From positions 43,036,001 through 43,100,000 of the forward strand of contig NC_088357.1 in the NCBI RefSeq assembly GCF_036884655.1: a stretch of DNA of 64,000 nt, written 5' to 3'. Both the position numbers and the translations under genes were made by a program. A model generated the notes under the pieces. It did no database searches. It saw nothing but the letters and a program-made list of their open reading frames with translations, and was not told the origin of the DNA. This stretch comes from Musa acuminata AAA Group (Eukaryota > Streptophyta > Magnoliopsida > Zingiberales > Musaceae). This document shows positions 45,694-58,498 of the stretch, in pieces (position 1 is the stretch's first letter; each line of letters starts with the position of its first letter).

Positions 45694-45709
45694 AGGGAGG
45701 GAGGGAGGG
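45653..45709. repeat. (GA)n followed by (GGGA)n, G4-capable
   Basis: (GA)n from 45653 to 45686 passes directly into six GGG runs separated by single A (45687-45709). Confidence 0.97.
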
Positions 45710-46306
45710 TCTCAACCAAAGGGCATTTAAAACATTGTCAAGGTCAAAGCAAATCCGAGATTAATACAAAGTCAAAGCAAACCTTGTCAAGGCCAAAGCA
45801 AAACCTCGACAAGGTCAACGTAAATCCAAAGGGCATATAAGTTCCAAAAATATCAAATAAGTCATAAATTAATGAGATAAAAATTCGTGTGCTACTCATC
45901 GATGATTCAACAATTTGATCGAATTAATACAATCAATAAGCACAAAACCCGATGGACACCAAAATCTCTAATTGCTTGTCTGATAAAGCAAATCAAGAAA
46001 GCAACACAAGTGAATTACTCACCAAGGATGCCTGAGATCCAAATAGATGGATTAACATAATGGTTTGTAGATTTATACATCCACCTTTTATTATAAGAGA
46101 ACTTATAAGATAGACACTCGTTGATTATTACATTAGACAACAAAGGACAGACATATTAAGTAATGTTATTACAAATATCAAAACTTTTTCAGGCACTAAC
46201 ATGGATCACGCCATAATGCTACATAGGAGAAAAAATGAGGCTGCTTATGAAACCCACAGCTTGACAAGTAAATAGGAAGAGAGATCGTCGTTACTTATAT
46301 AGTCTG

Positions 46307-49300
46307 TCACCGTGCTTCATCTTCGAGGTTGCGGAACTCAACAGTGAGGTCATCATACAGTTTCTGGAATTTTGCGATAAGAGCTTCCTCACCTTCTGCA
46401 GGATCTTCAAATTTCTGGGACCTAAAAAAAGCAGACAACGAGATGGATTATTGCTATGGAAAACATGGCTAATAAAGGATGGATTAATACACTCGTGTCA
46501 TAAACAAGAGTAATCCTGCTTACACTAGTCGGTAGAAGAGTTGGCCCAAGCGATGCTTAATGACACTGTATGTTATCTTCTGGCCATCAGGACCTGCTCC
46601 TCTCTCTACAGCCTGAAAATTGCACAATTATAATAAAATTAAACTTTATGAAATATTTACTACAATGGAAGCAGTTCTACCACCATGTTTACGGACAGGA
46701 CAATTTTTGTGTAATGCATGAAGATAATTAGATCATTCAATGAGATCATTATTGATTCTTTGCTATGGCACAATTCTTTGGAGAGCAAGATCAACCTAGT
46801 GATACCAAAAAAACCCATCCTATGATTACCTGATTGGCCAATGTATTGAAATGGATGATGTTACGCATCATCCAAACTGATTTGTAAAATGGGCAGAATT
46901 TATCATATCTGTATTCAACAAAGGAGATCAATAAGCGGCAACTCTGTAAAGAATAGGGAGCTAAATATAATGCTAGCGGCAAAACTTATCATAAAGAAGA
47001 GGCAGAACTCACGGAGTAAAAGCATTCTGCGCAAGATAATCTTCTCTCAGAAGCTTTGCTGTCTCCAGGGTAATTTTGTCTGTTTCAGCCAATGCATCTT
47101 TACCAACAAGCTACAGAATTTTGAGGGATAAATTTGGATCAAAGGCGGATATGTAAGAATTGACTTTCCAGTAGTAGTTTAAAGTTAATGCAGATATCAT
47201 TTAAAATCAATCGGATAAGGTATATGAAACCCAACATAGTAAAAAAAAGAAATGCCGTAAATAATTCTAGCACAGATAAAACTGGAAGCTGATACTAAAA
47301 CTAATTCATAATTTTAAGATATATAAAAAACAGAATGAATTGCAGGAACTAAAACCATAATAATCCCAGGTGAGGAAAATAGTAAACCTGCACAATTTCG
47401 TTTAGGTCATCTTCTCTCTGTAATACTTCACGAGCTTTAGTTCTTATGTCAATAAAATCTGGATCAAATTTCTCATAGAAAGATTCCAAAGCCTGAAATA
47501 AAAACCAATGGAGGAACTTAATTTATATTAGCCAAGAGAATAAACTACCTGTGATAAAAATGAATAATAATCAAAAGGTAGTATTAGAATCCTAAATGTA
47601 ACACTTACAGAAATATTCTGTAGTTCAAAACTTCTAAGAGCAAGACAAATTGTAGTTATCAATAATGTCCAACAATCTAAGATAACTGGAGTGAATATCC
47701 AAAACTTGCAGGCAGTTCCAAAGTAATGCATTACTTTTACTTAATCATTGCTATCAAATTAAACAAAAGGTGCATGACATAGATATTTTTAGTGTATGTC
47801 CCTGAATATGTGAGTGCATGATTGTCTAACCAACAAGGTGAAAAAACCAAGCTTATCTTATCTTGCATGATAAACATGATGGTGAAAGAGATGAAGGGCA
47901 CAAGACCTTTGAGTACTTGGAATAAGATATAAGCCAATTAACTGATGGGAAATGCTTCCTTTGAGCAAGCTTCTTATCCAGTCCCCAGAAGACCTGCAAT
48001 GCATTCACAAAAGGTTGAAGAGCACAAGATCCAGGAATACTTTGACCTGCTGAAAACTAACCAATGCTTCATTACCTGAACAATACCAAGGGTTGCAGAA
48101 GTAACTGGATCTGAAAAATCACCACCTGGAGGAGAAACAGCGCCAACGATTGTGACACTACCTGATCGGTCTGGCGCACCGAGACATTTCACTTTACCAG
48201 CTCGCTCATAGAAAGATGCTAGACGTGCTGCCAGATATGCAGGATAACCACTATCTGCTGGCATTTCAGCCTGAGAAAGAGGTGATGTTTACCACAAGGA
48301 ACAAAACCAGTTGGGCTATAAATTAAAAGAAAAAAAAAACATCATGTGTACATATTTATGTAAAAGTATAAATAACAGGGGAGACATGAAAAGGACAAAT
48401 ACCAGACGCCCAGAGATTTCACGCAAGGCCTCTGCCCAGCGAGAGGTGGAATCAGCCATCATGCTAACATTGTAGCCCATATCTCGGAAATATTCAGCTA
48501 TAGTGATGCCTGAGAAATAAATATAGCTGAAAATTAGTAGTCACAGTTTGCATCAATAAAGCGCTTGATAAAGCAGAATACAAACAATATTATCTATAAA
48601 TACACTCCTGGATAACTATTGTTTCACCCAAAAAAAAAAAGAGAGAAAAAAAGGATTGACACAGGATGCCATAACAGCAACCAACATATAGCGGCTTAAG
48701 CTCCAGCCTCTGCTAGTCCTTATTTCTTTAAAGCATTACTTGGAAGTTTGTGAAAGAAAGGATAAGAAAGAAATATTTGTCCATAACTAAAAGATGATTA
48801 CATTGGGATCAAGATTGTCATATTTTATTTGACTTTCCTTTCATTTACAAGCACAACATATAAAAGGTAAGGGTAGCATTACTTGTAGTTTGTTTCCTTT
48901 CATTTTCATGTCTAACATCTGAAACAGCAACAGCAGAAGAAAAATCTAAATTTAAGATAGGCACCAAAAGATGAAAGCAGATTACAAAATACCTTGCACA
49001 AGGATAATTTTGTGATTTACACAAAACTTGAAGTAGAACAGTGATCATTATGCACAAGGATTATTTTTGTTGAAAATGGTCAGACAACTTTTCAACCTAT
49101 ATATCATCTTCTTATCAAGTGTGCTAACACTCTATGCCTAATGTTATGTATAAGATTTACGATATTCAATAAGTGTAAAATGTAAATAAAAAAGATAATA
49201 TAAAGTTTATCACTAACATAAAAAATATCAGTCCCCAGCATTAGAAATCTTTCTAAACATCAGTCTTCCAAATAAGATAAACTCTTGGACATAACAGAAT

Positions 49301-52300
49301 AGCCAAAGAAGAAATATATGTGTACATATCCGAACTCTTAATAGTCCTAATGACATAAATAACAACAAAAAGTTTTAACAGTCCAAAAATAAATAGAAAG
49401 ATTTTTGTTGGTGCCTTTACCACAGTTATATCAGCTTAGGAAAAATATTTTAATATGAAAAGATAATTTGTTATAAGTTGAAGAGCAGTAGAGTGTCAGG
49501 CTTCCATTGACTAGCTCTCTCTCATGATAGGGCATTAAGGTCTTGTGTTTTCTTGATTGTCACTAGTTTGCCGTTTCTATTCAACAAATACCTGTATATA
49601 TGGAGGCCTCACGAGCAGCCACCGGCATATTGGAAGTGTTTGCTACAAGTGTTGTCCTCTTCATCACAGATTCTTCACGACCATCCGGCAATGTCATTGT
49701 TAGTTGTGGGAAATCCATTAGAACCTGAGGTGTTGGTTAATATTTAACAACCAATAGAACAAGAAAAGACAAACCAATGAAATGCAGAAACAAACCTCAG
49801 CCATTTCATTTCCTCTCTCTCCACATCCCACATAAACCACTGTGTCAGAATTAGAGTACTGGATGCATTGACAAAGGGTAAGTTTAAGATCACCAATAAA
49901 AAAAAGAAAGAAATATCTTCTGAAATATTTACCTTCGAGAGTGCCTGACTGATAACTGTTTTTCCACAACCAAAAGCTCCAGGTATCGCACAAGTGCCTC
50001 CAAGAACCGAAGGGAAGAGAGCATCAAGTACACGCTGAACAGCAGTTGCAGAATTCAGAACAAAGTACAATCATCATAAAGTATATCTTACAGAATCTAT
50101 GAGAAAAACCAAATCGCTAAAGAAGGATAATGGTTCATTGCTTATTGCAATTTTACCTGCCCAGTTAAGAGTGGTGTATCAGCTGCAACTTTTGCTGCAA
50201 CAGGCCTTGGTGTACGCACTGGCCATGTCTGCATAAAATAAATCAGAATTCTAGCAGCAATTGAGAATGTCAGACAATGGATGCCATACTGTAAAATAAT
50301 TGGAAAAAACAGACAACCACAAACCTGGAGCATAGTGATCTGCTTTTTAACACCTTGAAACTCCAGCTCAAGTACTGTATCCTGTGAATATAGTGGAAGT
50401 AAAAGACAAAAGAGTAAAGTTAGGAGAAGAACATCATAATCAGCTTGCCTAAATGAATATGAAAGGAAATGGTCACAGACCTTCAGATTGTATTGACCAG
50501 CAGGGGCAATGTAACTAATTTTTCCCATGGAACCTGGAGGAATAGCAACATGATGCTGCATCAATGTGTTCTCGAAGACAGTCTGCATGTTTAATAATGA
50601 AATGAGAATCTTGGACAAGAGTCAATACACTGATTTTCAAAAGAGAATAAATTTCAAGAAATGTCAAGGTTGTTGAACTTACTGCAAATAGATCTCCACC
50701 AGTAAGAAGATCTCCTACAGCTGGAGGAAGTACAAAAAAAGTCATAAAACTTTTTAAAAATGTAGAGAAGGCAACAATTCAATGACTTGATAAAAAATGC
50801 ATAAGAGGCTATTTAAACTCATGCTATATGCAATTAGCAGGATTACCTAACTTCTTAGGATCAAATTCCCACAATATATCTTTGTCCAGTGCAGGAACAG
50901 AAACACCACGAGGTATATAGACATCACCAGACTTGATGGCAATAGTTTTCAGAGGACGCTGTAGGAAGAACATGGAATATGCTATCAGGAAAGTATAATT
51001 AGCCGATTCAAGGAATGGAACTTTTGCATATATTTACCTAAAAACAATCCTGACAATTTGTATACATGGTAGAAGCAAGAAGTTGTGATCATTTTGTAGT
51101 CAAGTTAGATGGTGCAAGCCACATGTTTCCATCTAGGCAGCTAACGGCATGAATAACATCGACTATACATCATGTAAAGCAGTAAAGTACATGCCAGCGA
51201 CCAAATTCAATTATTGATGTTTCAAGCAGACCTGAATGCCATCAAAAATGTTGCCCAAAATTCCAGGTCCTAGTTCCACTGAGAGAGGCTGCACAGAAAG
51301 TTTGAATTCATGATGATTCAGATGGGACTGTAATGAAACTGTACTGGTTATGAGTATTTAAGGTCTCTAATATTACCTTTCGAGTTCGCAAAACAGGATC
51401 ATTGACCATCAAACCAGCAGTTTCTTCATAGACTGAGATTCAAAAGTGATAAGAAATAGTTTCATAAATCCAAAGTTAATATGCAAGATCTAAAGTGACT
51501 GGCGACAGAAAGCAGTATAACATGACAAAAATTCATATAATACTATTATAGTAGACAAGAATTGTCCAGTCCTGTACCCTGAATGGTAGCTGAATCACCC
51601 TCCAAACGGATAATTTCACCAATAAGCTTATCATGACCAACACGAACCAGTTCATACATAGCAGCACCTCCCATTCCATCGGCCACAACAACGGGTCCAG
51701 AAACCTGAAAATTTGAAGGCAAGAGAAAGGTCAAAGTGTTGCATTAAGACTAATTTCTTCTTAAATATCATCTTGCAGCAAAAAAAGAAAGTGCATTTCT
51801 GAGTGGACATCATAATCAAGGCTATCCGATATCAGACAAAAACCATATTTTTCCAAATTACATAATAACCAAGAAAATACAATATTATGATAATAAGTTT
51901 TAATAAAATATTCTAAAAAGGTGGCTTAGTTGATGAGGCTGATACCAATGCAAGGTGTATTAGTGGAATCTTTTGTACAATATAGTTAAATGTATCAATG
52001 TGCTGGCCAGGTCTGATAGCTAAAGGACCTTATTAAGATTTAAATCCATATATAGTTTTGGCACAGCAGGGTCCACACCACAAAACCTGAAGTATAACCA
52101 ATCTAGTCAAGGACCTAAGCAAACCTTCAACTAATAAATTGTGCAGGTCATCAGGCTGGCCCTCCCCGATTGACAACAATTAAAGGCCTCCTTTGGGTCA
52201 GATTGTTTGGGGCCTTTGGGCAATACCACTGTAAAAAATAAATCAACTAAAATCTGGAGCTTTGGATATTAGAGCAAAAGTCACAAAGCAAGTAAATGGA

Positions 52301-53486
52301 TGTCTTCTTCAACTTACCCATACAAAATTACAATGGCATCGACATCTCTAAGTGTGTGAAAGATATACAATGATCAAGCACGACAAAAAAATCAAAAAAT
52401 CAAAAAATAAGTTTGACATCAAATGTACCAAAATGGGGAAGATAGTCCAGACAAGACCACTGTAGAATTGCAAACAATTATAATCCAACGATGCAGTTCT
52501 TCCACTTAGACTGCTAAAACTATTTTCACTGCCAGATCACAGAAGGAAAAAAACCCAGAAGAAAAAACAACATGATCAAGTTCTTCCTAATTTTAACTCA
52601 ATGTGAATCTGAAGAGTAAATATTCATTCCGTTCCCTTATCTTTTAGGAGTAACACAGCTAGATATAATTATCTGAAGAATTGGCCATTGGAACAGAGAG
52701 TGCAAGAAACTCTTTGATAGGTGCAAATCCGCAAGAGGAAAGGACTAATTTTCATTAATAACCTGGGGGACTAGATTCTCTTGGATGCATTTGATAGGAT
52801 CTTTCTGTTGAATAGGTGAAGCCATTTGCTAATCAAAAACATCAAAATTTGAACCCACTAGAATATTTCAATAATTGAACAGGAATGCCACGTTATCTAT
52901 AAAGAACAAATTAGTTGTCCAATACAGTTGGAACAGCAGTTCGGTACAGAATTACAATCATCTCCAGATAAGTTCTACTTGAGCGAAGAACTAAAGGGAA
53001 AAGAAAAAGGAAAAGGGGCCATTTCTTTAAATTGTGATCTAAACATGGATTGAAGATAAATCATCACAGGGGAACATGGTCCACTGGAATATCCCAGGGG
53101 TCTATAACAACTTCATCAAGAACGCACTTAAACTTGGATTAACGCGTCAAAATCATTTACCCAATGCTCAGCTCATCTCTACCGAACTTCATCTTCGTTA
53201 CTTAGCACAATTTTAATTCACTTTCTTTGTCAGAACACATCTTCTCAATTTTTACGCTCACTTCCAATCATGCCAATAACACACCGATGAATCGGCAGGA
53301 CCATGAAGAAAAAGCCTAATCAGCACTTAATACACAGAATATCTGATCAACAATAGAAACCGATCCACAACAAGATATAGCGAACTTAAAGCTCCGGCGA
53401 AAAACATGAAGCACCTTACGGACGTATCCGTACTCGCTCTCCTTCTCCGAATCCTCGAACGTCGTGAGGCGATCGCCGTAGGCCAT
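46307..53486 (-). CDS. VHA-A: V-type proton ATPase catalytic subunit A
   Basis: Twenty minus-strand exons join in phase to 621 aa: 53415-53486, 51578-51704, 51377-51432, 51232-51288, 50847-50958, 50683-50720, 50481-50582, 50325-50381, 50157-50228, 49933-50034, 49796-49858, 49592-49724, 48403-48509, 48076-48270, 47907-47993, 47388-47492, 47013-47110, 46830-46908, 46524-46612, 46307-46421. The start [20 protein letters not shown] and end FRNLEDEAR match plant VHA-A (usually 623 aa). The Walker A loop GAFGCGKT spans residues 250-257, with the redox-sensitive Cys254; [12 protein letters not shown] and [17 protein letters not shown] follow. It hydrolyses ATP in the V1 head of the tonoplast and endosomal proton pump, with three copies alternating with subunit B. 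Intron 1 is 1.7 kb. No frame break was seen, so the gene looks functional. Confidence 0.97.
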
Positions 53487-53640
53487 CTTCGCGGGTGAAG
53501 ACCAAAAGCGGAGGCAAACACCTGATCCAACCGAAAACCTTCGATCGGACAACAAATCTCGAGCGGCAGCAACGCAACCGGAAAGCGATCCCTCGGGTTT
53601 TTGGATCGATCCGAGAGACGATGAGACCCGTAGGTCGCAA

Positions 53641-53642
<2 letters not shown>

Positions 53643-53684
<42 letters not shown>
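53643..53684. repeat. (AG)n microsatellite at the VHA-A 5' end
   Basis: A pure AG run of 21 units, 157 bases upstream of the VHA-A start codon, probably in its 5' UTR or core promoter. Confidence 0.97.
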
Positions 53685-53687
<3 letters not shown>

Positions 53688-53699
53688 GGGATTCGGCAG

Positions 53700-54680
53700 C
53701 AGACTGAACCCTTCTCTCACGACGTGCCACGAATATAGCGCGCAGGTTGATTTTTGTACACGTCGCTAACGGTGTGGTGTCATCGACTGCTTTAAGGGGA
53801 CAGATCCTCTCCACCGTAGTTTTTACATCATCCTCTTGTTCTCGCATCTTTCCCGTCCATTTGTAAAAGTTCCGTCTGAAAACCGTTCGATCCGAATGTC
53901 ATACGCACGCTGTCGGGGGAGAATCCTTATCACTTGGAGAAATGTGGGCATTGCCAACTTCACGTGATCTGTTGTGCCTCTGGCTGTGTTGTGACAGACA
54001 GCCAACAGCTGAGACGGTTATCGTGGCTGCGAAGAGGACAACGGTACCGGACAATAATCAAGCATGAGAACGCATCACCGTCCGTCCACGTCCCACGTGA
54101 ATCACGCGGCGATGGATCCGTCCGACACCACATCATGTGCGACGTGACAAAATTTGAGGATCTTGTCCAATCCTCAGGAGGCATATCGACCATCTCATGA
54201 TCCCTATCGTTCATCTCGGCCGCTTATTGTTATCATTCGTCACCCGTCACGTGCCACATCCAACGTAGATGGAGGATGAGAACCAATGGACGGCAATGAT
54301 GTGAAATTTCAGTCCTCTATACAAAGTGAACTGTAGAGGATCCCATCCAATGTTAGATCCTGCTCCCAGACCAGGGGAGGTTGCAGTTGACCTGGCTCGG
54401 ATTAGGCGAGGACCAACAGGAACGGGTCGGGTTGTTTTGGATGTTGGATTTATCCGACCCGTTTAAGTCGGTTATAGTAAACCCCTAAATTAGGCTTAAG
54501 ATTGACTCATTTAACAAAGAATTACTCTAGTTTTGGACACGTTATGTGTTTGGATAATAACATGTTATATTTTTCCGAGTATTAAGTCCACCTAAACCGT
54601 GTAAAGTGGATAATTATGAAACTTGATTATTCGTCCCAGTGTACTACGTATTGCATTAACATTTGACAAATAGTAAATTA
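53700..54680. other. VHA-A upstream region with two G-boxes
   Basis: No gene seen. CACGTG cores occur at about 53962 (TTCACGTGATC) and 54095 (CCCACGTGAATC). Both lie about 500-600 bases upstream of the VHA-A start and could bind bZIP or bHLH factors. A further CACGTG-like site (GTCACGTGCC) lies near 54250. Confidence 0.4.
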
Positions 54681-54949
54681 GGCTAATTACATATATCCTT
54701 ATAGTTAGACTTTTTTTATATCTTGAACTTTATATTTAAAAATTTTAAATTAAAATCTTTATAATTATAAAAGTAAAATATTTAACATTATTTATCTAAC
54801 ATTCACTTTATCGATAGAAAATATAATACATGTTGATTGACACAAAGATAATGAGCTAGAAGATAATTTTAGTGGTGATAGTCGACGATAGTGCCATGGC
54901 TAACTGTTGTGGTGGTGATCAACGATAATGATATAATGGTTGGCCTTAT

Positions 54950-55375
54950 TGTTAGAGCTAGCCCCAGGATATTTACCAAAGGATAATTTTGGCAACACAA
55001 CAAAGACAATAAAGCGGAAAGAATAAAGCGACAAGAACAAACAAAACACCAGAACACCAGATATACGTGGTTCGGTCAATTGACTTTGACCTACATCCAC
55101 GGAAGAAAGAGGAGCAAATTACTATTATAAAAGAGGGACACTTACAAATGCCTTAGGAAATGTTCCTAGGCCATAAAACACCTTTAGCTTCCTAAACAAG
55201 AAGACTTCAAACCATAAGCAGGTTTTCTTGTGATGCCTGCTGTACTTCTTGTGGTGTCTGTGGTACTTCTCGTGGTGTGTCTAACATCAAAGCTCAGGCC
55301 CTTATTTATAGTTCCAAGACGAGACAACAAGTCTGATTTTCCCGATGTGGGACTATGGGACTTGCCAAACTAACA
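54950..55375 (-). repeat. 3' LTR of the copia element
   Basis: On the minus strand it starts TGTTAGTTTGGC and ends CTAACA. It is identical in length to the right LTR. The polypurine tract precedes it on the minus strand. Confidence 0.96.
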
Positions 55376-55390
55376 AATCTCCACCTTGGC
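55376..55390 (-). other. Polypurine tract of the copia element
   Basis: On the minus strand, AAGGTGGAGATT lies directly before TGTTAG of the 3' LTR. Confidence 0.8.
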
Positions 55391-55441
55391 ATGTCCCAAC
55401 AAAACTTGCTCCACCTTCTTCACAAAAGCCCCAACGGGCAA

Positions 55442-58027
55442 TCACCAACAATGAACACCAACCAAGTCCAAGCACTGCTTGAACTTGTAAACCGGAAGAG
55501 GCTTCGTAAACATATCAGTTGGATTGTCCTTCGTATAAATTTTCTGAACAAGGACCTTTCCCTCAGCAATCAACCACTTAGCGGAATTATCAAAAGAAAC
55601 TGCATCTGAGTAGGAAGTAGGCTCACCAACTTCACTTGTCTCTTCTGCAACAGAGAAAGCATATGCAACCAAATTTGCATATCTTTGTGGTGGTCGAATA
55701 TCTCTCTGTGGTCTATCCTTGGCTATGGAATATTGCTCTTCCTCTGGATCATCTGTGTCAGTAGACTCGGGACCACCTACTGGCATTCTTTGAGTAGAAG
55801 AGTTCGACTTAAAGGAATCTGAACTCCCAATCTCAAGCTCCACCTGCTTCTGTGCACTATCATTTGTACAACTAGTAGATTCCTCTTTAGAAGATAGCAT
55901 AGATAATTCATCAAAAGTAACATCTCTATTGATTATAAATTTTGGGGATTTGGGATCAGGACACCATAATCTGTATCCTTTCACCCCAGAAACATACCCA
56001 AGGAAAATACACTTTTTAGCCCGAGGCTCTAATTTTCCTTCATTTACATGCATGTATGCTGGGCACCCAAAAATTTTAAAATCAGAATAATCAGTAAGAG
56101 TACCTGACCAAACTTCCTCTGGAGTTTTAAAGTTAAGTGCTGCAGAAGGAGCGCGGTTGACAACGTAACAGGTCATATTAATCGCCTCTGCCCAAAAGTC
56201 TTTTGTCAACCCTGCATTTGAGATCATACACCTCGCTCTCTCCAAGAGTATTCTATTCATACGTTCAGCCACACCATTTTGCTGAGGTGTCATCCTAACA
56301 GTGCGATGCCGAACGATTCCTTCATTTTTGCAGAATTCTTCAAAGTCACCTTCACAAAATTCCATGTCATTATCTATTCGAAGCCGCTTAATCTGTTTAC
56401 ATGTTTGCTTCTCAATCAAAGCCTTCCATTGTTTAAAGGTTAGAAAAACATCATTTTTATGCTTCAGAAAATAAACCCAAACTTTCCTGGAATAATCATC
56501 AATGAAAGTCAACATATACCTGGTACCACCCTTAGACTGAACTTGAGCTGGACCCCAAAGGTCTGAATGAATATAGTCAAAAGTACCTTTCGTTTTGTGA
56601 ATTGCCGGAGAATTGAAGCTGACTCTTTTCTGCTTTCCAAAAATGCAGTGTTCACAAAAGTCCAGTGGCCCAGTACTCTGTCCGCAAAGTAGACCTCTTT
56701 TGCTCAATATGCTCAAACCTTTCTCGCTCATATGACCCAAACGCATATGCCATAATTTGGTGATGTCAGAATCAGACAATGATGATGACGAAACTACAAC
56801 TGAACCTGTGATAGTAGTTCCCTGCAGAATATACAAGCTACCAGACCTACAAGCTTTCATAACAATAAGGGCATTTCTAGAAACTTTCATAACTCCACCT
56901 TCAGCTGTGTATTTATACCCAAGGGCCTCTAGGGTGCCTAAAGAGATGAGATTCTTTTTCAAATCAGGAACATGTCTAACATTAGTGAGCGTCCTCATAA
57001 TACCATCATGCATTTTAATTCGGATTGTTCCTCTACCAACAACATCACATGCGGCATTATTGCCTATCAAAACAATTCCACCATTACAAGATTCATATGT
57101 GGAAAACAAATCCCTATTGGGACACATGTGATAAGAACAACCTGAATCTAAAATCCATTCATTTTTAGACTTTGTCCTGTCATCAGTAGCAAAGAAAATA
57201 TTTCCAAAATTCTCATCAGATGCTACACTAGCTTCAGCGGATTCAATAGTTTTCTCAACAAATTTTTCCTTTTGCTTTAATTTATTTTTCAATTTAAAGC
57301 AATCAGATTTAATGTGCCCCATTTTATGACAATATCTGCATTCCAAATTTCTATGTCTGGATTTAGATCTAGATTTAGATCTACTACTGTCAAATTCTCT
57401 TTTATCCATTTTATCCCTGACAACCAGACCCTCAGCCTGATTTCCTCTACTTTCCCAAGTGATATTCTTGTCTATCTGCTCCTTAGATTTCAGTGCAGAT
57501 TTAATTTCTTGATACGAAACTGTTTCTTTTCCATAAATCAAAGTATCACGGAAATACTTAAAAGATTGGGGAAGAGAACACAAGAGCAACAAAGACTTAT
57601 CCTCATCATCAATTTTTGCATCTATATTCTCCAAATCCATAACCAAAGAATCAAACTTATCAAGATGCGAGAGTATAGATGTACCTTCAACCATCTGAAG
57701 CATATACAGACTCTGCTTCAAGTAGAGACGATTCTCCACTGTCCTCTTCATGTACAAGGCTTTAAGTTTGTCCCACATGCTCTTAGCCGTAGTCTCCGTA
57801 GCTACCTCCTGTAAAACCTCGTCAGAGAGGTTTAGAATGATGCTGGATCGGGCCTTCTTATCCATACCCGCAAGATCTTCCTTTGATGTACCATCTGGAA
57901 TGTTCTCAGCACCTTGAAGTACCAAATCAACTCCGTCTTGAACCATAATGGCCTCCATCTTGAGTTGCCATAAGCCGAAGTTGACATTTCTGTCGAATTT
58001 CTCGACAACAATCTTTGTTATTGTCAT
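55442..58027 (-). CDS. Copia Gag-protease-integrase polyprotein, RT deleted
   Basis: An open frame of 861 aa, from the ATG at 58027 ([14 protein letters not shown]) to TGA at 55442. In order: a UBN2-type gag ([16 protein letters not shown]), a CCHC zinc knuckle ([14 protein letters not shown]), the aspartic protease active site ([15 protein letters not shown]), the integrase HHCC domain ([13 protein letters not shown] with [11 protein letters not shown]), and the integrase core ([30 protein letters not shown]). After the integrase C-terminal region and the acidic linker ending [17 protein letters not shown], the frame jumps straight to the polyprotein end ([27 protein letters not shown]). All RT motifs, including the YxDD box, and the RNase H catalytic core are absent. 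A typical copia polyprotein is about 1300-1450 aa. No stop or frameshift is present. Confidence 0.93.
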   Translation of the reverse strand: MTITKIVVEKFDRNVNFGLWQLKMEAIMVQDGVDLVLQGAENIPDGTSKEDLAGMDKKARSSIILNLSDEVLQEVATETTAKSMWDKLKALYMKRTVENRLYLKQSLYMLQMVEGTSILSHLDKFDSLVMDLENIDAKIDDEDKSLLLLCSLPQSFKYFRDTLIYGKETVSYQEIKSALKSKEQIDKNITWESRGNQAEGLVVRDKMDKREFDSSRSKSRSKSRHRNLECRYCHKMGHIKSDCFKLKNKLKQKEKFVEKTIESAEASVASDENFGNIFFATDDRTKSKNEWILDSGCSYHMCPNRDLFSTYESCNGGIVLIGNNAACDVVGRGTIRIKMHDGIMRTLTNVRHVPDLKKNLISLGTLEALGYKYTAEGGVMKVSRNALIVMKACRSGSLYILQGTTITGSVVVSSSSLSDSDITKLWHMRLGHMSEKGLSILSKRGLLCGQSTGPLDFCEHCIFGKQKRVSFNSPAIHKTKGTFDYIHSDLWGPAQVQSKGGTRYMLTFIDDYSRKVWVYFLKHKNDVFLTFKQWKALIEKQTCKQIKRLRIDNDMEFCEGDFEEFCKNEGIVRHRTVRMTPQQNGVAERMNRILLERARCMISNAGLTKDFWAEAINMTCYVVNRAPSAALNFKTPEEVWSGTLTDYSDFKIFGCPAYMHVNEGKLEPRAKKCIFLGYVSGVKGYRLWCPDPKSPKFIINRDVTFDELSMLSSKEESTSCTNDSAQKQVELEIGSSDSFKSNSSTQRMPVGGPESTDTDDPEEEQYSIAKDRPQRDIRPPQRYANLVAYAFSVAEETSEVGEPTSYSDAVSFDNSAKWLIAEGKVLVQKIYTKDNPTDMFTKPLPVYKFKQCLDLVGVHCW

Positions 58028-58052
58028 CGTTGCCAAAAGATCCCAGAACCAG

Positions 58053-58064
58053 GCTCTGATACCA
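58053..58064 (-). other. Primer-binding site, tRNA-iMet type
   Basis: On the minus strand TGGTATCAGAGC occurs three bases inside the 5' LTR end. It is a perfect match to the canonical initiator-tRNA site. Confidence 0.92.
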
Positions 58065-58067
58065 GTT

Positions 58068-58493
58068 TGTTAGAGCTAGCCCCAGGATATTTACCAAAGG
58101 ATAATTTTGGCAACACAACAAAGACAATAAAGCGGAAAGAATAAAGCGACAAGAACAAACAAAACACCAGAACACCAGATATACGTGGTTCGGTCAATTG
58201 ACTTTGACCTACATCCACAGAAGAAAGAGGAGCAAATTACTATTATAAAAGAGAGACACTTACAAATGCCTTAGGAAATGTTCCTAGGCCATAAAACACC
58301 TTCAGCTTCCTAAACAAGAAGACTTCAAACCATAAGCAGGTTTTCTTGTGATGCCTGCTGTACTTCTTGTGGTGTCTGTGGTACTTCTCGTGGTGTGTCT
58401 AACATCAAAGCTCAGGCCCTTATTTATAGTTCCAAGACGAGACAACAAGTCTGATTTTCCCGATGTGGGACTATGGGACTTGCCAAACTAACA
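58068..58493 (-). repeat. 5' LTR of the copia element
   Basis: Contains, on the minus strand, a TATA box (ACTATAAATAAGG, forward positions about 58418-58430). It matches the other LTR at all but three positions. Confidence 0.96.
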
Positions 58494-58498
58494 CTTAT

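Larger units (their letters stand above)
54950..58493 (-). mobile_element. Young Ty1/copia element lacking RT and RNase H core
   Basis: A complete 3544-bp element on the minus strand. Two 426-bp LTRs (54950-55375 and 58068-58493) differ at three positions. The target duplication CTTAT (54945-54949 and 58494-58498) is perfect. The PBS, PPT and a single long frame are in the expected places. The order gag, protease, integrase before the deleted RT position is the copia order. LTR identity of about 99.3 percent implies a recent insertion. Because it has no RT it could only move with enzymes from a relative. Confidence 0.95.

Noticed and set aside
56757..57814. Forward frames of 124 and 166 codons
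   Set aside because: Antisense shadows of the copia polyprotein.
58028..58036. Copia polyprotein start three codons upstream
   Set aside because: That codon is TTG. The first ATG is at 58027.
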